The notes: generated by a model from the letters alone, not told the origin. A DNA stretch of 64,000 bases from Proteiniclasticum aestuarii (GCF_017368455.1 NZ_JAFNJU010000009.1:120711-184710); one strand, 5' to 3'; positions 1-9,265 are shown, numbered from the stretch's first letter. Translations and numbers: made by a program.

Positions 1-506
1 AGGTCATTGTTTCTGATTTTGATGAGGAAAAGGTTCCTTATGACGGTGATCCTGAAGCCTACGTGAAAATTCTGGCCGCCGAGAAAGCGAAGAACATCCT
101 AAGTGAAGAAACCAGTAACTCCTTTATTCTTGGCGCAGATACAATTGTCTGTGCGCAAGGGAAAATATTAGGTAAACCGACAGACAGGGAAGATGCCTTT
201 TCCATGATGAAGCTGCTTGAGAACAGTACCCATGAGGTCTATTCTGGGCTAGCGCTCATTCATGAAAGAAAAGGGATTGTAGAAACTGTAGCCAGAAAAA
301 CTTCTGTGCAGTTCTCTTCTATGTCAGAGGAAGAAATTCACGCTTACCTGGATAAGAATGAATGGAAAGACAAGGCTGGAGCTTACGGAATCCAGGGAGC
401 TGCAGGGCTTTTCATCGAAGGGATTGAAGGAGACTATTACAATGTGATGGGTCTGCCTCTCAACACCCTTTACCATATGCTCAGAAAATATCAGATCATC
501 ATGTAA
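1..506 (+). CDS. maf: Maf family nucleoside triphosphate pyrophosphatase, 5' end missing
   Basis: The reading frame is open from base 3 at the window edge to the stop at 506 (167 residues visible), so the N-terminus, with the substrate-binding SxSPRR loop, lies outside the window. Visible Maf signatures are GADTIV, GKP, and the block EWKDKAGAYGIQG, followed by G-D-Y-Y-N-V-x-G-L-P near the C-terminus. The family hydrolyses non-canonical or modified nucleotides, typically dTTP/UTP in this branch, and is linked to septum formation and cell-cycle arrest. It sits just upstream of radC and mreBCD, the usual Firmicute order. The internal ATG at 63 is not the start. Confidence 0.93.
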   Translation, partial: VIVSDFDEEKVPYDGDPEAYVKILAAEKAKNILSEETSNSFILGADTIVCAQGKILGKPTDREDAFSMMKLLENSTHEVYSGLALIHERKGIVETVARKTSVQFSSMSEEEIHAYLDKNEWKDKAGAYGIQGAAGLFIEGIEGDYYNVMGLPLNTLYHMLRKYQIIM

Positions 507-532
507 TGGAGTGGGGAATCTAGGAGGATTTT

Positions 533-1213
533 ATGGAAACTAGAATCATGGATATGCCCCAGAACGAAAGACCTCAGGAAAGACTCCTGCGCTATGGTGC
601 AGACAGTCTCTCAAACAGCGAGCTTCTGGCTGTTATTTTAAGGACAGGAACAAAAAACGAAAATGTGATCAACCTGTCTCAAAGAATCATCACTGCTTTT
701 AATGGCATCAACGGCCTTTTGGAAGCATCCCAGGATGATCTCATGAGCATCTCCGGAATCAAGGAAGCCAAGGCTTCTCAGATTCTCTCCATGGCTGAAA
801 TGGCGAAAAGATTTCAGACCTATCGAAGCGGAGACAGCTATAAGATCAATTCACCCGGTGATGCTGCGGATCTCATCATGGTGGAACTCAGAGAATTCAA
901 ACAGGAAGTCCTGAAAGTGCTTCTGCTGAACACAAAGAATATCGTCATCGGTATTCACAATGCATCCATGGGAAGCCTGAATTCATCCATCGTACACCCC
1001 AGAGAGATATACAAGGAAGCCATCAGAAAAAGCGCTGCATCCATTATCATGGTGCATAATCATCCTTCGGGAGATCCTTCCCCCAGCAGTGAAGATCTTG
1101 CTGCCACTGGAAGAATTAAAGAAGTTGGTAAGATTATCGGGATAGAACTTCTAGACCATATAATCATTGGAGACGGGAAATACATCAGTTTAAGAGAAAA
1201 AAACCTATTGTAA
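533..1213 (+). CDS. radC: RadC family JAB/MPN-domain protein
   Basis: A 226-residue protein with an N-terminal helix-hairpin-helix-like UPF0758 region (about residues 1-100) and a C-terminal JAB/MPN metalloprotease-like domain. The JAMM zinc motif is visible as H175-N-H177 followed by a conserved D188 inside [14 protein letters not shown]. The upstream GGAGG at 522-526 supports the ATG at 533. The family was once linked to DNA repair but its biochemical activity is unsettled. Its place between maf and mreB is conserved in many Firmicutes and suggests co-transcription with the cell-shape genes. Length is normal. Confidence 0.93.
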   Translation: METRIMDMPQNERPQERLLRYGADSLSNSELLAVILRTGTKNENVINLSQRIITAFNGINGLLEASQDDLMSISGIKEAKASQILSMAEMAKRFQTYRSGDSYKINSPGDAADLIMVELREFKQEVLKVLLLNTKNIVIGIHNASMGSLNSSIVHPREIYKEAIRKSAASIIMVHNHPSGDPSPSSEDLAATGRIKEVGKIIGIELLDHIIIGDGKYISLREKNLL

Positions 1214-1235
1214 ATTTGAAAGGAGTTATTTATTC

Positions 1236-2249
1236 ATGCGTTTATTTGGAATGAGCAAGGATATGGGAATTGACCTGGGAACAGCCAATACCCTGGTATA
1301 TGTTAAAGGAAAGGGGATTGTTCTTAGAGAACCTTCTGTTGTGGCTTTCAATACACACACCAACAAGCCTCTGGCAGTGGGAGAAGAAGCGAAGAGAATG
1401 ATCGGAAGAACCCCTGGCAACATCGTGGCGGTAAGACCCCTCAAAGATGGTGTCATTGCGGATTTCGATGTCACACAGACCATGCTGAGACAATTCATCG
1501 AAAAGACTGCATCCAAATCAGCCTTCACATCTCCAAGAATCATCGTCTGTTTCCCATCCGGAGTAACGGAAGTGGAAAGAAGAGCGATTCTGGAAGCCAC
1601 GAAGCAGGCTGGAGCAAGGGATGTCATTCTCATGGAAGAGCCCATGGCTGCGGCCATCGGTGCCGGGCTTCCTGTGGATGAACCAACCGGTTCCATGATT
1701 GTGGACATCGGTGGTGGTACAACAGAAGTCGCAGTGGTTTCCCTGGGGGGCATCGTTGTAGCGAAATCCCTTAGAGTAGGCGGAGACGAAATGGATCAGG
1801 CCATCGTTGCCTACATCAAGAGAGAGTACAATCTCATGATCGGTGAAAGAACTTCTGAAGCCATCAAGATGAGCATCGGTTCTGCTTTCAAAATCGAAGG
1901 CAGTGAAGAAGAATACATGGATGTGAAGGGAAGAGACCTTGTCACAGGACTGCCTAAGGTGATCTCTGTTTCCGAAACGCAGATCAGAGAAGCTCTTCAT
2001 GAACCGATATCAGATATTATTGAAGCTATTAAGACCACACTTGAAAAGACACCACCTGAGTTATCAGCTGATATTATGGATAAGGGCATAATGCTTGCTG
2101 GCGGAGGCGCACTTCTGAAAGGCCTGGGTGAACTGATTACTCACGAAACTCATATGCCAGTGGAAATCGCCGAATCCCCACTGGACTGCGTAGTACTTGG
2201 TGCAGGAAAAGCATTAGATAATTTCGATAAGATCGCAAGAAGCTATTAA
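1236..2249 (+). CDS. mreB: Rod shape-determining protein MreB
   Basis: Actin-like ATPase of 337 residues that forms membrane-associated filaments and directs lateral wall synthesis. The phosphate-1 loop [15 protein letters not shown] is near residue 12, the phosphate-2 motif [11 protein letters not shown] near residue 155, and the adenosine loop [10 protein letters not shown] near residue 288. An AAAGGAG site precedes the ATG. It heads mreBCD, with mreC only 3 bp downstream. Length and motifs are canonical. Confidence 0.97.
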   Translation: MRLFGMSKDMGIDLGTANTLVYVKGKGIVLREPSVVAFNTHTNKPLAVGEEAKRMIGRTPGNIVAVRPLKDGVIADFDVTQTMLRQFIEKTASKSAFTSPRIIVCFPSGVTEVERRAILEATKQAGARDVILMEEPMAAAIGAGLPVDEPTGSMIVDIGGGTTEVAVVSLGGIVVAKSLRVGGDEMDQAIVAYIKREYNLMIGERTSEAIKMSIGSAFKIEGSEEEYMDVKGRDLVTGLPKVISVSETQIREALHEPISDIIEAIKTTLEKTPPELSADIMDKGIMLAGGGALLKGLGELITHETHMPVEIAESPLDCVVLGAGKALDNFDKIARSY

Positions 2250-2252
2250 TAC

Positions 2253-3101
2253 ATGGCGAAGCTGTTAAAAAGCAAGCTGTCAAGAAAGATCGTGATCTTG
2301 ACAGCTGTTCTGCTTGTGCTCTTCGGGATTACGGTATACAAGGACAATAAGTCCCTGGTGGAAAGTGGAGCAGGAGCTGCCCTTAATCCTGTTCAGAAAG
2401 TGATCTATTCCACCAATAAGAGAATGGAGAGTCTCATCGATTTTTTCCTTCGATATGAGGATGTGAAAAAGGAGAATGAGGACCTTCTTCTGGAGAACAT
2501 CGAGCTGGAAGCAAAGCTTAGAAGTTTTGAATCCCTTCAGGAAGAAAACGAAAAACTCAAAGAGATGTTTTCCATCAAAAACAGGCAGGACCAGTACGAT
2601 TATCTCGGAACGAATGTCATCGGCAGAACCGGTGGAGGAATCATCACTTCCTATATCATCGATAAAGGATCTGATGATGGCCTTCAGGCCGGGATGGCTG
2701 TGATGAGTCAGGAAGGGATTGTCGGTCAGATTACTGAAACCGCAGCCACATGGTCCGTGGTAGAAACACTGTCCAGCGAGAATATTTCCATACATGTGAC
2801 CACCGTGGAAGATAAGATGAACAGCGGGATTCTTGAAGGACACATAGGCAGTGGTCAGAAACAGATGGCAAAGATCTCTTACCTGCCCATCGACTCCTCC
2901 ATCAAGGAAGGTGACGATGTAGTGACCTCTGGACTTGGCAGGTTCTATCCCCCGGATTTCTACATCGGAGAAGTCGTTCGTGTGGAGGAAGACAAAGGAA
3001 ATCTCATGAAAACAGCAATCGTTGAAACCGCTGTGAACTTCAACGATACCAGAATGCTTTTTGTCATTCTGCCTAAAAATATGGAGGATGTGGAATACTG
3101 A
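2253..3101 (+). CDS. mreC: Rod shape-determining protein MreC
   Basis: A 282-residue bitopic protein: a short basic N-terminus, one membrane helix (about residues 12-28), a coiled-coil stretch rich in E, N and L (about 65-110), then the extracytoplasmic beta-rich MreC domain (NVIGRTGGG...YIIDKGSDDGLQAGMAV...GIVGQI). MreC links cytoplasmic MreB to periplasmic wall enzymes. It starts 3 bp after mreB with no strong ribosome binding site of its own, so translational coupling is likely. It overlaps mreD by one base. Confidence 0.95.
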   Translation: MAKLLKSKLSRKIVILTAVLLVLFGITVYKDNKSLVESGAGAALNPVQKVIYSTNKRMESLIDFFLRYEDVKKENEDLLLENIELEAKLRSFESLQEENEKLKEMFSIKNRQDQYDYLGTNVIGRTGGGIITSYIIDKGSDDGLQAGMAVMSQEGIVGQITETAATWSVVETLSSENISIHVTTVEDKMNSGILEGHIGSGQKQMAKISYLPIDSSIKEGDDVVTSGLGRFYPPDFYIGEVVRVEEDKGNLMKTAIVETAVNFNDTRMLFVILPKNMEDVEY

Positions 3102-3589
3102 TGAGGAGAATATTCATATTGTTTACAGCAGTATTTCTTCTTCTGATTGATCAGACTGTGCTTCCTTTCCTGTCAGTTTTCGGTTCCTATGGAAGCATTC
3201 TTTTCAGTTTCTTCGGTCTGTTTGCCATGATGACTGATTACGAAGATGCCATCACCCTGGCGCTAGTTGCCGGGGTGATGCAGGATCTTTTCTTCCCCTA
3301 TGCGTTTGGACTGAATTCATTGATGAATCTCTTCCTGTATCTGGGTCTGTCAAGAATCGGTCTATCGCTGAAAGAAGGAAAAAAGACCATCCCGATTCTT
3401 TTTGTAACCCTGGCCCAGGGGGTCAAGACACTTCTCATTCTCCTGATTCTATTTGTTTTCGGCATCAGAGGGAATATCTTTTCCATCATCGTAACTCCAG
3501 CCTATACCATGATTCTGTGTATTCTGATCTACAAAATAGTGGTTTCATACAGCAGAATCCCGATCGTGAAAAAGGAATGGCGATTCTAG
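3101..3589 (+). CDS. mreD: Rod shape-determining protein MreD
   Basis: A 162-residue very hydrophobic protein with about five membrane helices, matching the size of the MreD family. It shows the family core A-G-V-M-Q-D-L-F-F-P...G-L-N-S-L around residues 58-77. The ATG overlaps the mreC stop by one base (TGATG). It is the last gene of mreBCD and is followed directly by an intrinsic terminator. No penicillin-binding protein 2 gene follows it, although many clostridial loci have one here. Confidence 0.92.
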   Translation: MRRIFILFTAVFLLLIDQTVLPFLSVFGSYGSILFSFFGLFAMMTDYEDAITLALVAGVMQDLFFPYAFGLNSLMNLFLYLGLSRIGLSLKEGKKTIPILFVTLAQGVKTLLILLILFVFGIRGNIFSIIVTPAYTMILCILIYKIVVSYSRIPIVKKEWRF

Positions 3590-3590
3590 A

Positions 3591-3614
3591 AAACCTGCAC
3601 TGCAGGTTTTTTTT
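3591..3614 (+). terminator. Intrinsic terminator after mreD
   Basis: The stem AAACCTG / CAGGTTT with loop CACTG is followed by a run of Ts. It lies one base after the mreD stop and ends the maf-radC-mre unit. Confidence 0.85.
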
Positions 3615-3731
3615 GATATATCCGTGAAATTATCGATAATTTGCCATTTTTCAGTTATATGAGTGGAATTATTCATCCGAATCCTATAAAATAGATTTTA
3701 GGTGTTATTTTAAGTATATTGGAGGGAACCA

Positions 3732-4370
3732 ATGACTAGTATCGATAGAATTCAGGTGAAAGGAAACCGTAAAGGTCTCAATCTGATTATCAATCTTTTA
3801 GAATTCAATTCCACTGAGGAATTAGTGGAAGCCGTAAAAAATAAACTGGAACCGCTGAAGAACTTCTACAGTGGAAATGCAGTTTATGTGACAACCTATC
3901 CCATCAGACTGAAAGATGATCAGCGAACCATCCTGGAAAAAGTACTCTATGAAACCATATCCCTTTCCAGTGTGAACTTTGAAGAGTCCAATAGAAAAGA
4001 GGATCTTCCGACAGTCTTTTCCGGTGTAGAAGAAGGTAATACCAAGTTTATAACAAAATCCATGCGTGGGGGTCAGATGGTTGACTTCAAAGGGAATGTT
4101 GTTGTAATCGGAGACGTTCACATCGGTGCCGAGATCTTCGCAGAGGGAAACATCGTCATACTCGGACAGCTGAAAGGGCGCGCCTTTGCAGGTACATCCG
4201 GCAATGAAAACGCATTTGTCGCTGCGATCAGGCTTACCCCATCTCTGCTTTCCATTGCAGGTACCTTTGGAAGACCTGCTGAAAGCGATACAAGTTTTCC
4301 TGAAGTTGCTAAGCTGCAGGATGGAAACATCTATGTAGAACCATACATACCAACTAAATTTGAATATTAG
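3732..4370 (+). CDS. minC: Septum site-determining protein MinC
   Basis: A 212-residue FtsZ-assembly inhibitor. The N-terminal domain (1-about 100) is variable and targets FtsZ. The C-terminal MinC domain (about 105-200) is a beta-helix with the signature RGGQMVDFKGNVVVIGDVHIGAEIFAEGNIVILGQLKGRAFAG split across residues 111-155. GGAGGG lies just before the ATG. It heads minCDE and works with MinD to block division at the poles. The 140-bp gap upstream carries the mreD terminator and an AT-rich stretch with a TATAAA at 3685 that may be a -10 element. Confidence 0.95.
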   Translation: MTSIDRIQVKGNRKGLNLIINLLEFNSTEELVEAVKNKLEPLKNFYSGNAVYVTTYPIRLKDDQRTILEKVLYETISLSSVNFEESNRKEDLPTVFSGVEEGNTKFITKSMRGGQMVDFKGNVVVIGDVHIGAEIFAEGNIVILGQLKGRAFAGTSGNENAFVAAIRLTPSLLSIAGTFGRPAESDTSFPEVAKLQDGNIYVEPYIPTKFEY

Positions 4371-4393
4371 AGAGTAAAGAAGGAGAGACTTAA

Positions 4394-5191
4394 ATGCCAG
4401 AATCGATTGTAATCACATCCGGTAAAGGTGGCGTGGGTAAGACAACGACCACAGCCAACATCGGAACAGCACTTGCACAGCTCGGACATAAAGTTGTTGT
4501 TATTGACGGAGACACAGGACTTCGTAATCTGGACGTACTCATGGGGCTTGAAAACAGAATCGTCTATACCCTGATGGATTATTTCGATGGAAGATGCAAG
4601 CTGAAACAGGCTCTGATCAAAGACAAGAGACTTCCGCATCTCTGCCTGCTTCCCACAGCACAGACCAGAGACAAGAACGACATCAGCACGGATCAGATGA
4701 TCGGACTGATTGCAGAGCTGAAGAAAGAATTCGATTATATTCTCATTGATTCTCCAGCTGGAATCGAGCAGGGGTTCGAAAATTCCGTGGCTGCTGCAGA
4801 CAGCGCGATCATTGTCGTGAATCCGGAAGTCACATCCGTAAGAGATGCAGACAGAGTCATCGGCAAGCTTGATTCAAAGGGAATTGAGAATCATAAGGTG
4901 ATCATCAACAGACTGAATCATGAAATGACCGAGAGCGGAGAGATGCTCAATGTGGAAGATATCCTCGAAATCCTGTCCGTAAAGCTTTTAGGTATTGTTC
5001 CAGATGATCGCAGCATCACCATCTCCACCAATAAGGGGGAGCCTGTTGTGACAACGGAGGGGTCCTTGGCTGGTACCGCCTTCATCAATATCGCGAAAAG
5101 AATTACGGGTGAAGAAATCCCGCTTTTAAATCTTAAACCAGAGGAAGAAGGATTCTTTAGTAAACTATCCAAACTATTTAAGAAGAAGTAA
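4394..5191 (+). CDS. minD: Septum site-determining ATPase MinD
   Basis: A 265-residue ParA/MinD-type ATPase. The deviant Walker A motif SGKGGVGKTTTTANIG lies at about residues 8-23, Walker B is DYILIDSPAG, and an amphipathic lysine-rich C-terminal helix (GFFSKLSKLFKKK) serves as the membrane-targeting sequence. It recruits MinC to the membrane and is displaced by MinE. It lies 24 bp after minC and 13 bp before minE, clearly in one operon. Length is normal. Confidence 0.97.
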   Translation: MPESIVITSGKGGVGKTTTTANIGTALAQLGHKVVVIDGDTGLRNLDVLMGLENRIVYTLMDYFDGRCKLKQALIKDKRLPHLCLLPTAQTRDKNDISTDQMIGLIAELKKEFDYILIDSPAGIEQGFENSVAAADSAIIVVNPEVTSVRDADRVIGKLDSKGIENHKVIINRLNHEMTESGEMLNVEDILEILSVKLLGIVPDDRSITISTNKGEPVVTTEGSLAGTAFINIAKRITGEEIPLLNLKPEEEGFFSKLSKLFKKK

Positions 5192-5203
5192 AGGGGGCAC
5201 AAC

Positions 5204-5467
5204 ATGGATATTTTCGGATTTTTCAAGAAGAAGAGCGGATCAAAGGATACCGCAAAAGACAGACTGAAACTCATTCTTATGCACGATCGTGGAGACGTTT
5301 CTCCTGAGCTGCTTGAAAATATCAAAAATGATATTTTGGAAGTGCTTAGAAGATATGTGGAAGTGGATGCGGACCAGGAACTGGATCTGCAGATCACACA
5401 GACGGACAGCGAGTATGGTTCAGTGCCTGCACTGGTTGCGAATATTCCGATCAAGAAGAAGAAATAA
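5204..5467 (+). CDS. minE: Cell division topological specificity factor MinE
   Basis: An 87-residue protein with a basic amphipathic N-terminus (MDIFGFFKKK), the anti-MinCD segment AKDRLKLILMHDRGDVSP (about residues 18-35), and a C-terminal topological-specificity domain. A GGGGGCA site precedes the ATG. It gives pole-to-pole or ring-type dynamics of MinCD. A full minCDE system, as opposed to DivIVA-only Min, is present here, as in several clostridia. Confidence 0.96.
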   Translation: MDIFGFFKKKSGSKDTAKDRLKLILMHDRGDVSPELLENIKNDILEVLRRYVEVDADQELDLQITQTDSEYGSVPALVANIPIKKKK

Positions 5468-5499
5468 AACCGTAAGAAAATGTTAAATTGAAAGTAAGG

Positions 5500-5541
5500 G
5501 TTGTATGAGTTAATATATTAATGCATACAACTTTTATTTTT
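5500..5541 (+). terminator. Probable intrinsic terminator after minE
   Basis: The stem GTTGTATG (5500-5507) pairs with CATACAAC (5524-5531), and the loop holds the AT palindrome TTAATATATTAA. A TTTTATTTTTA tail follows. It separates minCDE from rodA. Confidence 0.7.
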
Positions 5542-5572
5542 AGTCCTGATAAGAGGACGGGAAGGTTTTTAC

Positions 5573-6718
5573 ATGAATTTACTGAAATCATTAATCATAG
5601 ATAAAAAAGATCTGAAGGAACTGGATTTCGGCATGCTGCTCAGTGCCGTGGCCATACTTTTGTTCGGGGCATTCAACATCTACACGGCCACAAGCAGTTA
5701 TTATGCAAAGCTTCAGCTGATCTGGCTTCTGCTTTCTCTGGGAGTGGTCTATGTGATTCTGCTCATGGATTACAGAAAAGTCTACAAGATTGTGGATGTC
5801 CTGTACTGGATTGTGGTGCTCATGCTGATCTTTGTGCTTTTCACCACCAAAGTGAAAGGAGCAGCGGGGTGGTTCAGTATCGGAACAAGGGGTCTGCAGC
5901 CTGCTGAGTTTGCTAAGCTCACCACCATGCTTATGGTGGGAAAACAGCTCCATAAGGTTGATGGAAACATCAACAATCTGAAGAATTTCATTACAGTAAC
6001 CATATATGCTCTGATCCCGGTGATTCTCATGCTCCTACAGCCTGAGATGGGGATCACCATGATCACCTTCTTCATTGTTCTGGGCATCTATTTTGTCATG
6101 GGACTTTCCCTGAAAGTGATCTTCGCCGGATTCGGGTTCATCGGACTGGCTGTTCTCGTAGTTCTGAAGACCAGCTTCCTGCCTTCTCACTGGAGCGACA
6201 GACTCACAAGTTTTCTCTTCAATGAAGGCAGCGAACTTGGCATCAACTATCAGCTCAGTAGAAGTGTCATCAGTATCGGCTCCGGAAAACTTACCGGAAA
6301 ATTCAATTTTTCACGATTTCTGGAAGATATGACCAGCGGTAGCCAGTCCAGCACACAGTTTTTTAATCGTGTGCCTGAAAACCATACGGATTTCATTTTC
6401 TCGGTACTTGCGGAAAACTTCGGCCTCATCGGCGGGGTGACACTGCTGCTGCTATACGGATATCTGCTGTTCAGAATGATCCGTGTCGCGAGAAAGACGG
6501 AAGAAGATGATATTTTCGGTAAGTGCATTGCGGTGGGTGTTTTTTCCTCCTTTCTGTTCTCCATTCTGCAGAATATCGGCATGACCATGGGTATCATGCC
6601 CATATCAGGAATCACACTACCTCTTGTATCCTATGGAGGAAGTTCCGTGCTGACCACATTCATTGCCATTGCCATGGTGCTGAATGTGGGGATGAAGAAG
6701 AAAACCACATTATTCTAA
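5573..6718 (+). CDS. rodA: RodA-type SEDS peptidoglycan glycosyltransferase
   Basis: A 381-residue polytopic membrane protein of the FtsW/RodA/SpoVE family with about ten helices. Signatures include KGAAGWFSIG (near 103), QPAEFAKL (near 112), LLQPEMGITMI (near 159), the extracellular N-x-x-E-N-H-T-D-F-I segment (RVPENHTDFIFSVLAENFG), and the C-terminal GISGITLPLVSYGGSS-type block. SEDS proteins polymerise lipid II. The neighbourhood (mre, min) favours the elongation member RodA over FtsW or SpoVE, though the sequence alone does not fully separate them. No partner class B PBP is nearby. Confidence 0.9.
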   Translation: MNLLKSLIIDKKDLKELDFGMLLSAVAILLFGAFNIYTATSSYYAKLQLIWLLLSLGVVYVILLMDYRKVYKIVDVLYWIVVLMLIFVLFTTKVKGAAGWFSIGTRGLQPAEFAKLTTMLMVGKQLHKVDGNINNLKNFITVTIYALIPVILMLLQPEMGITMITFFIVLGIYFVMGLSLKVIFAGFGFIGLAVLVVLKTSFLPSHWSDRLTSFLFNEGSELGINYQLSRSVISIGSGKLTGKFNFSRFLEDMTSGSQSSTQFFNRVPENHTDFIFSVLAENFGLIGGVTLLLLYGYLLFRMIRVARKTEEDDIFGKCIAVGVFSSFLFSILQNIGMTMGIMPISGITLPLVSYGGSSVLTTFIAIAMVLNVGMKKKTTLF

Positions 6719-6772
6719 ATGGAGGCATGCTATCAAGGCAAAGAGAACATGCTCTCTGGAAGGTTGGATGAA

Positions 6773-8185
6773 ATGATAGAACTATTTATAGAAGAAGATC
6801 ACTACCGCAGAATCGCGATCAAAGATAACAGTATTCTGACAGAATGCTATTTTGAAGACAGGAATCAGGAGGTCCGTTCAGGGGATGTTTTTCTCGGCAT
6901 CATCCGAAAGAAAGTGAAAGCACTCCATTCTGTCTTCATCGATATCGGTCTGAAAAAGAATGCGTTTCTTTATGTCACCAATAACAATAGATTTGAGGAC
7001 TATAAAGAAGGACAGAGTATCCTGGTGGAGGTCATCAAGGAAGAAGATGGCAGTAAGGGCACCAAGGTGACAGATAAGGTTTCTCTTGGGGGCAGATTTG
7101 TGGTCTTTTTTGAAGGCAAGGGGATCGGATATTCCAAAAGACTGGACAGAGAAGAATTTCTGGAGAAGCAGGGAAACCAGAACCCGAAAGATGGTTTTAG
7201 GATACTCTTCCGCTCTGCAGCCATGGATGCAAACAAAGCAGAACTGGACAAGGAAATTGAAGAGATCCACAACGCCTTCAAAGAGATTCTGAAGAGAGCG
7301 GAAACAGGCATCGGCCCCCGAAGACTCTATGGAGAATCCTCCATACTGGACCGTATCCTGAGAGATCGATTTAGTGAAATCAACATGATCTATGTTGATA
7401 CAGAAGATACTGCAGACATGGTGAAAAAAGAGTATGGACTTCCTTCTCTCGTACACGGGAATGGAAGAAGCCTTTTCGACTTCTATGGCATCGAGCAGGA
7501 ACTTCTGAAGCTTCGGCATCGGAAAGTTCATCTCAAAGATGGCGGGAACATGGTCATAGAAATCACAGAAGCCATGGTCGTCATTGATGTCAACAGCGCA
7601 AAGTACACGGGAAAGAAGAACAAGGAAGATATGGCGCTCGCCATGAACCTCGCTGCGGTGGATGAAATCGCCAGACAGATCAGACTCCGGAATCTATCTG
7701 GAATCATCGTGGTGGATTTCATAGATCTGGCTTCTGAGGTCAATCGGGCTACCCTTCAGGAAACCATGCAGAGGAAGCTTCAGGATGATCCTCTGTTTTC
7801 CCGATGCTATCCGCTTACAGAGCTGAATCTCATGCAGATGACACGGAAAAAGAAAGGGTATCCTGTCTATCATTTCATCGAAGAAGAATGCAGCGCATGC
7901 GATCACAAGGGAAAAAGACTGAGCTTTGCATACCTGAAAAAGCTCATAAAAAACGAACTAATGAAAAAAGTGGACAATATCGAAATTCTGGATTACCTTA
8001 TAGTCATAGGCACGCCCTATGAAGAACGTATTCGTAAGGACCTTCGCAGTTTCCTTGGCGAAATCGGCGCAGAGGGTAAACGGATCTATCTTGAGTTCAG
8101 CGCATCCGGCGATGATTTCAGAATTGAACCTCTGGTCTTTAAAAATCAGATCCAGGACAAGGAAAAATATCTCATCAGCGAGTAA
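6773..8185 (+). CDS. rng: Ribonuclease G/E family endoribonuclease
   Basis: An S1 domain at the N-terminus (SGDVFLGIIRKKVKALHSVFIDIGLKKNAFLY) is followed by the RNase E/G catalytic core with GPRRLYGESS and the Mg2+ site region VVIDVNSAKYTG...VVDFIDL. The zinc-link motif C-x2-C (EECSACDHKGKR) comes near the end. The size of about 470 residues fits RNase G. The frame is open from an ATG at 6719, directly after rodA. I prefer the ATG at 6773 because family members begin with a motif like MIELFIEED and a GGAAGG lies about 10 bases upstream. It processes rRNA and mRNA. It is followed by the rplU promoter. Confidence 0.93.
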   Translation: MIELFIEEDHYRRIAIKDNSILTECYFEDRNQEVRSGDVFLGIIRKKVKALHSVFIDIGLKKNAFLYVTNNNRFEDYKEGQSILVEVIKEEDGSKGTKVTDKVSLGGRFVVFFEGKGIGYSKRLDREEFLEKQGNQNPKDGFRILFRSAAMDANKAELDKEIEEIHNAFKEILKRAETGIGPRRLYGESSILDRILRDRFSEINMIYVDTEDTADMVKKEYGLPSLVHGNGRSLFDFYGIEQELLKLRHRKVHLKDGGNMVIEITEAMVVIDVNSAKYTGKKNKEDMALAMNLAAVDEIARQIRLRNLSGIIVVDFIDLASEVNRATLQETMQRKLQDDPLFSRCYPLTELNLMQMTRKKKGYPVYHFIEEECSACDHKGKRLSFAYLKKLIKNELMKKVDNIEILDYLIVIGTPYEERIRKDLRSFLGEIGAEGKRIYLEFSASGDDFRIEPLVFKNQIQDKEKYLISE

Positions 8186-8192
8186 ATATTTC

Positions 8193-8221
8193 TTTACATA
8201 GCGAAATATCATTGCTATAAT
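8193..8221 (+). promoter_or_regulatory. Sigma-A type promoter of the rplU operon
   Basis: TTTACA (8193-8198), a 17-base spacer and a perfect TATAAT (8216-8221). Transcription would start near 8228, leaving an 84-base leader before rplU. Confidence 0.85.
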
Positions 8222-8227
8222 ACTATG

Positions 8228-8311
8228 TAGGCCGCTCAGAAGAGGTTTTATTCAAACAGCATTCCAATGCTGTACCTTAAAGGCGAGTACTGATATGAGG
8301 AGGTGTTTCAT
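8228..8311 (+). ncRNA. Probable L21 ribosomal protein leader
   Basis: The 5' untranslated region between the strong promoter and rplU holds a hairpin ACAGCATT / AATGCTGT (8256-8263 with 8266-8273) and the AGGAGGTG ribosome binding site. Firmicute rplU operons typically carry a structured L21 leader at exactly this place. The assignment rests on position and structure. A covariance-model hit was not run. Confidence 0.55.
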
Positions 8312-8626
8312 ATGTTCGCAATTATAAACACAGGTGGTAAGCAGTATAAAGTTTCTGAAGGAGATCTTCTCAAAGTTGAGAAAATTTCAGCTGATGTAGA
8401 CTCCACTGTAGAACTTACAGATGTTTTAGCAGTATCCAACGGAGAAGGAGAACTTACTATAGGTAATCCTGCAGTTGAAGGTGCTAAGGTAACCGCTAAG
8501 GTTATTGCCCATGGCAAGTCCAAGAAGGTTGTTGTCTTCAAGTTCAAGCCAAAGAAGGATTTTAGAAAGAAGCAGGGTCATAGACAGCCTTTCACAAAGA
8601 TTCTTATCGAAAAGATCGAAGCATAG
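8312..8626 (+). CDS. rplU: 50S ribosomal protein L21
   Basis: A 104-residue protein beginning [14 protein letters not shown], the standard L21 start, and ending with the basic segment [18 protein letters not shown]. The frame can be extended to a GTG at 8303, but that lies inside the AGGAGGTG site (8298-8305), so the ATG at 8312 is the start. L21 binds 23S rRNA in the large subunit. It heads rplU-prp-rpmA. Confidence 0.98.
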   Translation: MFAIINTGGKQYKVSEGDLLKVEKISADVDSTVELTDVLAVSNGEGELTIGNPAVEGAKVTAKVIAHGKSKKVVVFKFKPKKDFRKKQGHRQPFTKILIEKIEA

Positions 8627-8628
8627 TC

Positions 8629-8961
8629 ATGATTGAAGTTCGATTTTTAAGAAAATCCGGTGATCTCATAGGTTTCACCTACGATGGTCATGCTGATTAT
8701 GATGAGTACGGGAAAGATATTGTATGTGCTGCCGTCACTGCACAGTGTATGATGGCATATAACGGTCTTGATGAGATCATGAAGATCACAAACAGAATCG
8801 ACATGGATCAGAATGGCGGATATCTGTCCGTGAGTATCGATAGTGCAACTCCTGAAGAAAAAAAGGATGCACAGATATTAATGGAAACATTATTATTAGG
8901 AATTAAAGCAATTGAATTGCAATACGGAAATTTTATAAAGCTAATTGAAGAGGAGGTGTAA
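8629..8961 (+). CDS. prp: Ribosomal-processing cysteine protease Prp
   Basis: A 110-residue YsxB/DUF464 protein. The catalytic pair is in [20 protein letters not shown]: His at about residue 21 and Cys at about 33. In Firmicutes this protease removes an N-terminal extension of L27. Here it lies between rplU and rpmA, and the L27 downstream carries the matching extension, so the pairing of enzyme and substrate is visible in the operon. It starts 2 bases after rplU. Confidence 0.94.
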   Translation: MIEVRFLRKSGDLIGFTYDGHADYDEYGKDIVCAAVTAQCMMAYNGLDEIMKITNRIDMDQNGGYLSVSIDSATPEEKKDAQILMETLLLGIKAIELQYGNFIKLIEEEV

Positions 8962-8965
8962 CACC

Positions 8966-9265
8966 ATGCTTATATTAAACCTTCAGTTCTTCGCATCCAA
9001 AAAGGGTGTAGGAAGTTCAAAGAATGGTAGAGATTCTGAATCCAAGAGACTAGGAGTGAAATCAGCAGACGGACAGTTTGTTCTAGCTGGAAACATCCTG
9101 GTCAGACAGAGAGGAACAAAAATCCACCCAGGCACAAACGTTGGCAGGGGTAGTGATGATACTTTATTCGCAAAAGTTGATGGAGTTGTAAGATTCGAAA
9201 GACTTGGTAAGGATAGAAAGAAAGCGAGTGTTTACCCAGTTGAACTGGCAGCAGTTGCAGAATAG
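8966..9265 (+). CDS. rpmA: 50S ribosomal protein L27 with cleavable N-terminus
   Basis: A 99-residue L27. The start is the ATG at 8966, set by GAGGAGGTG at 8949-8957. The upstream in-frame ATG at 8945 lies inside prp before that site. The N-terminus [14 protein letters not shown] matches the extension cut by Prp after LNLQFFA, so mature L27 would begin [11 protein letters not shown]. The rest ([28 protein letters not shown]) is canonical. An intrinsic terminator follows. Confidence 0.98.
   Translation: MLILNLQFFASKKGVGSSKNGRDSESKRLGVKSADGQFVLAGNILVRQRGTKIHPGTNVGRGSDDTLFAKVDGVVRFERLGKDRKKASVYPVELAAVAE

Noticed and set aside
6727..6771. A 14-codon possible leader peptide (starting ATG 6727, ending TGA 6769-6771) just before the preferred rng start
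   Set aside because: The GGAGG at 6721-6725 is only one base from this ATG, too close for use. The arrangement is probably chance.
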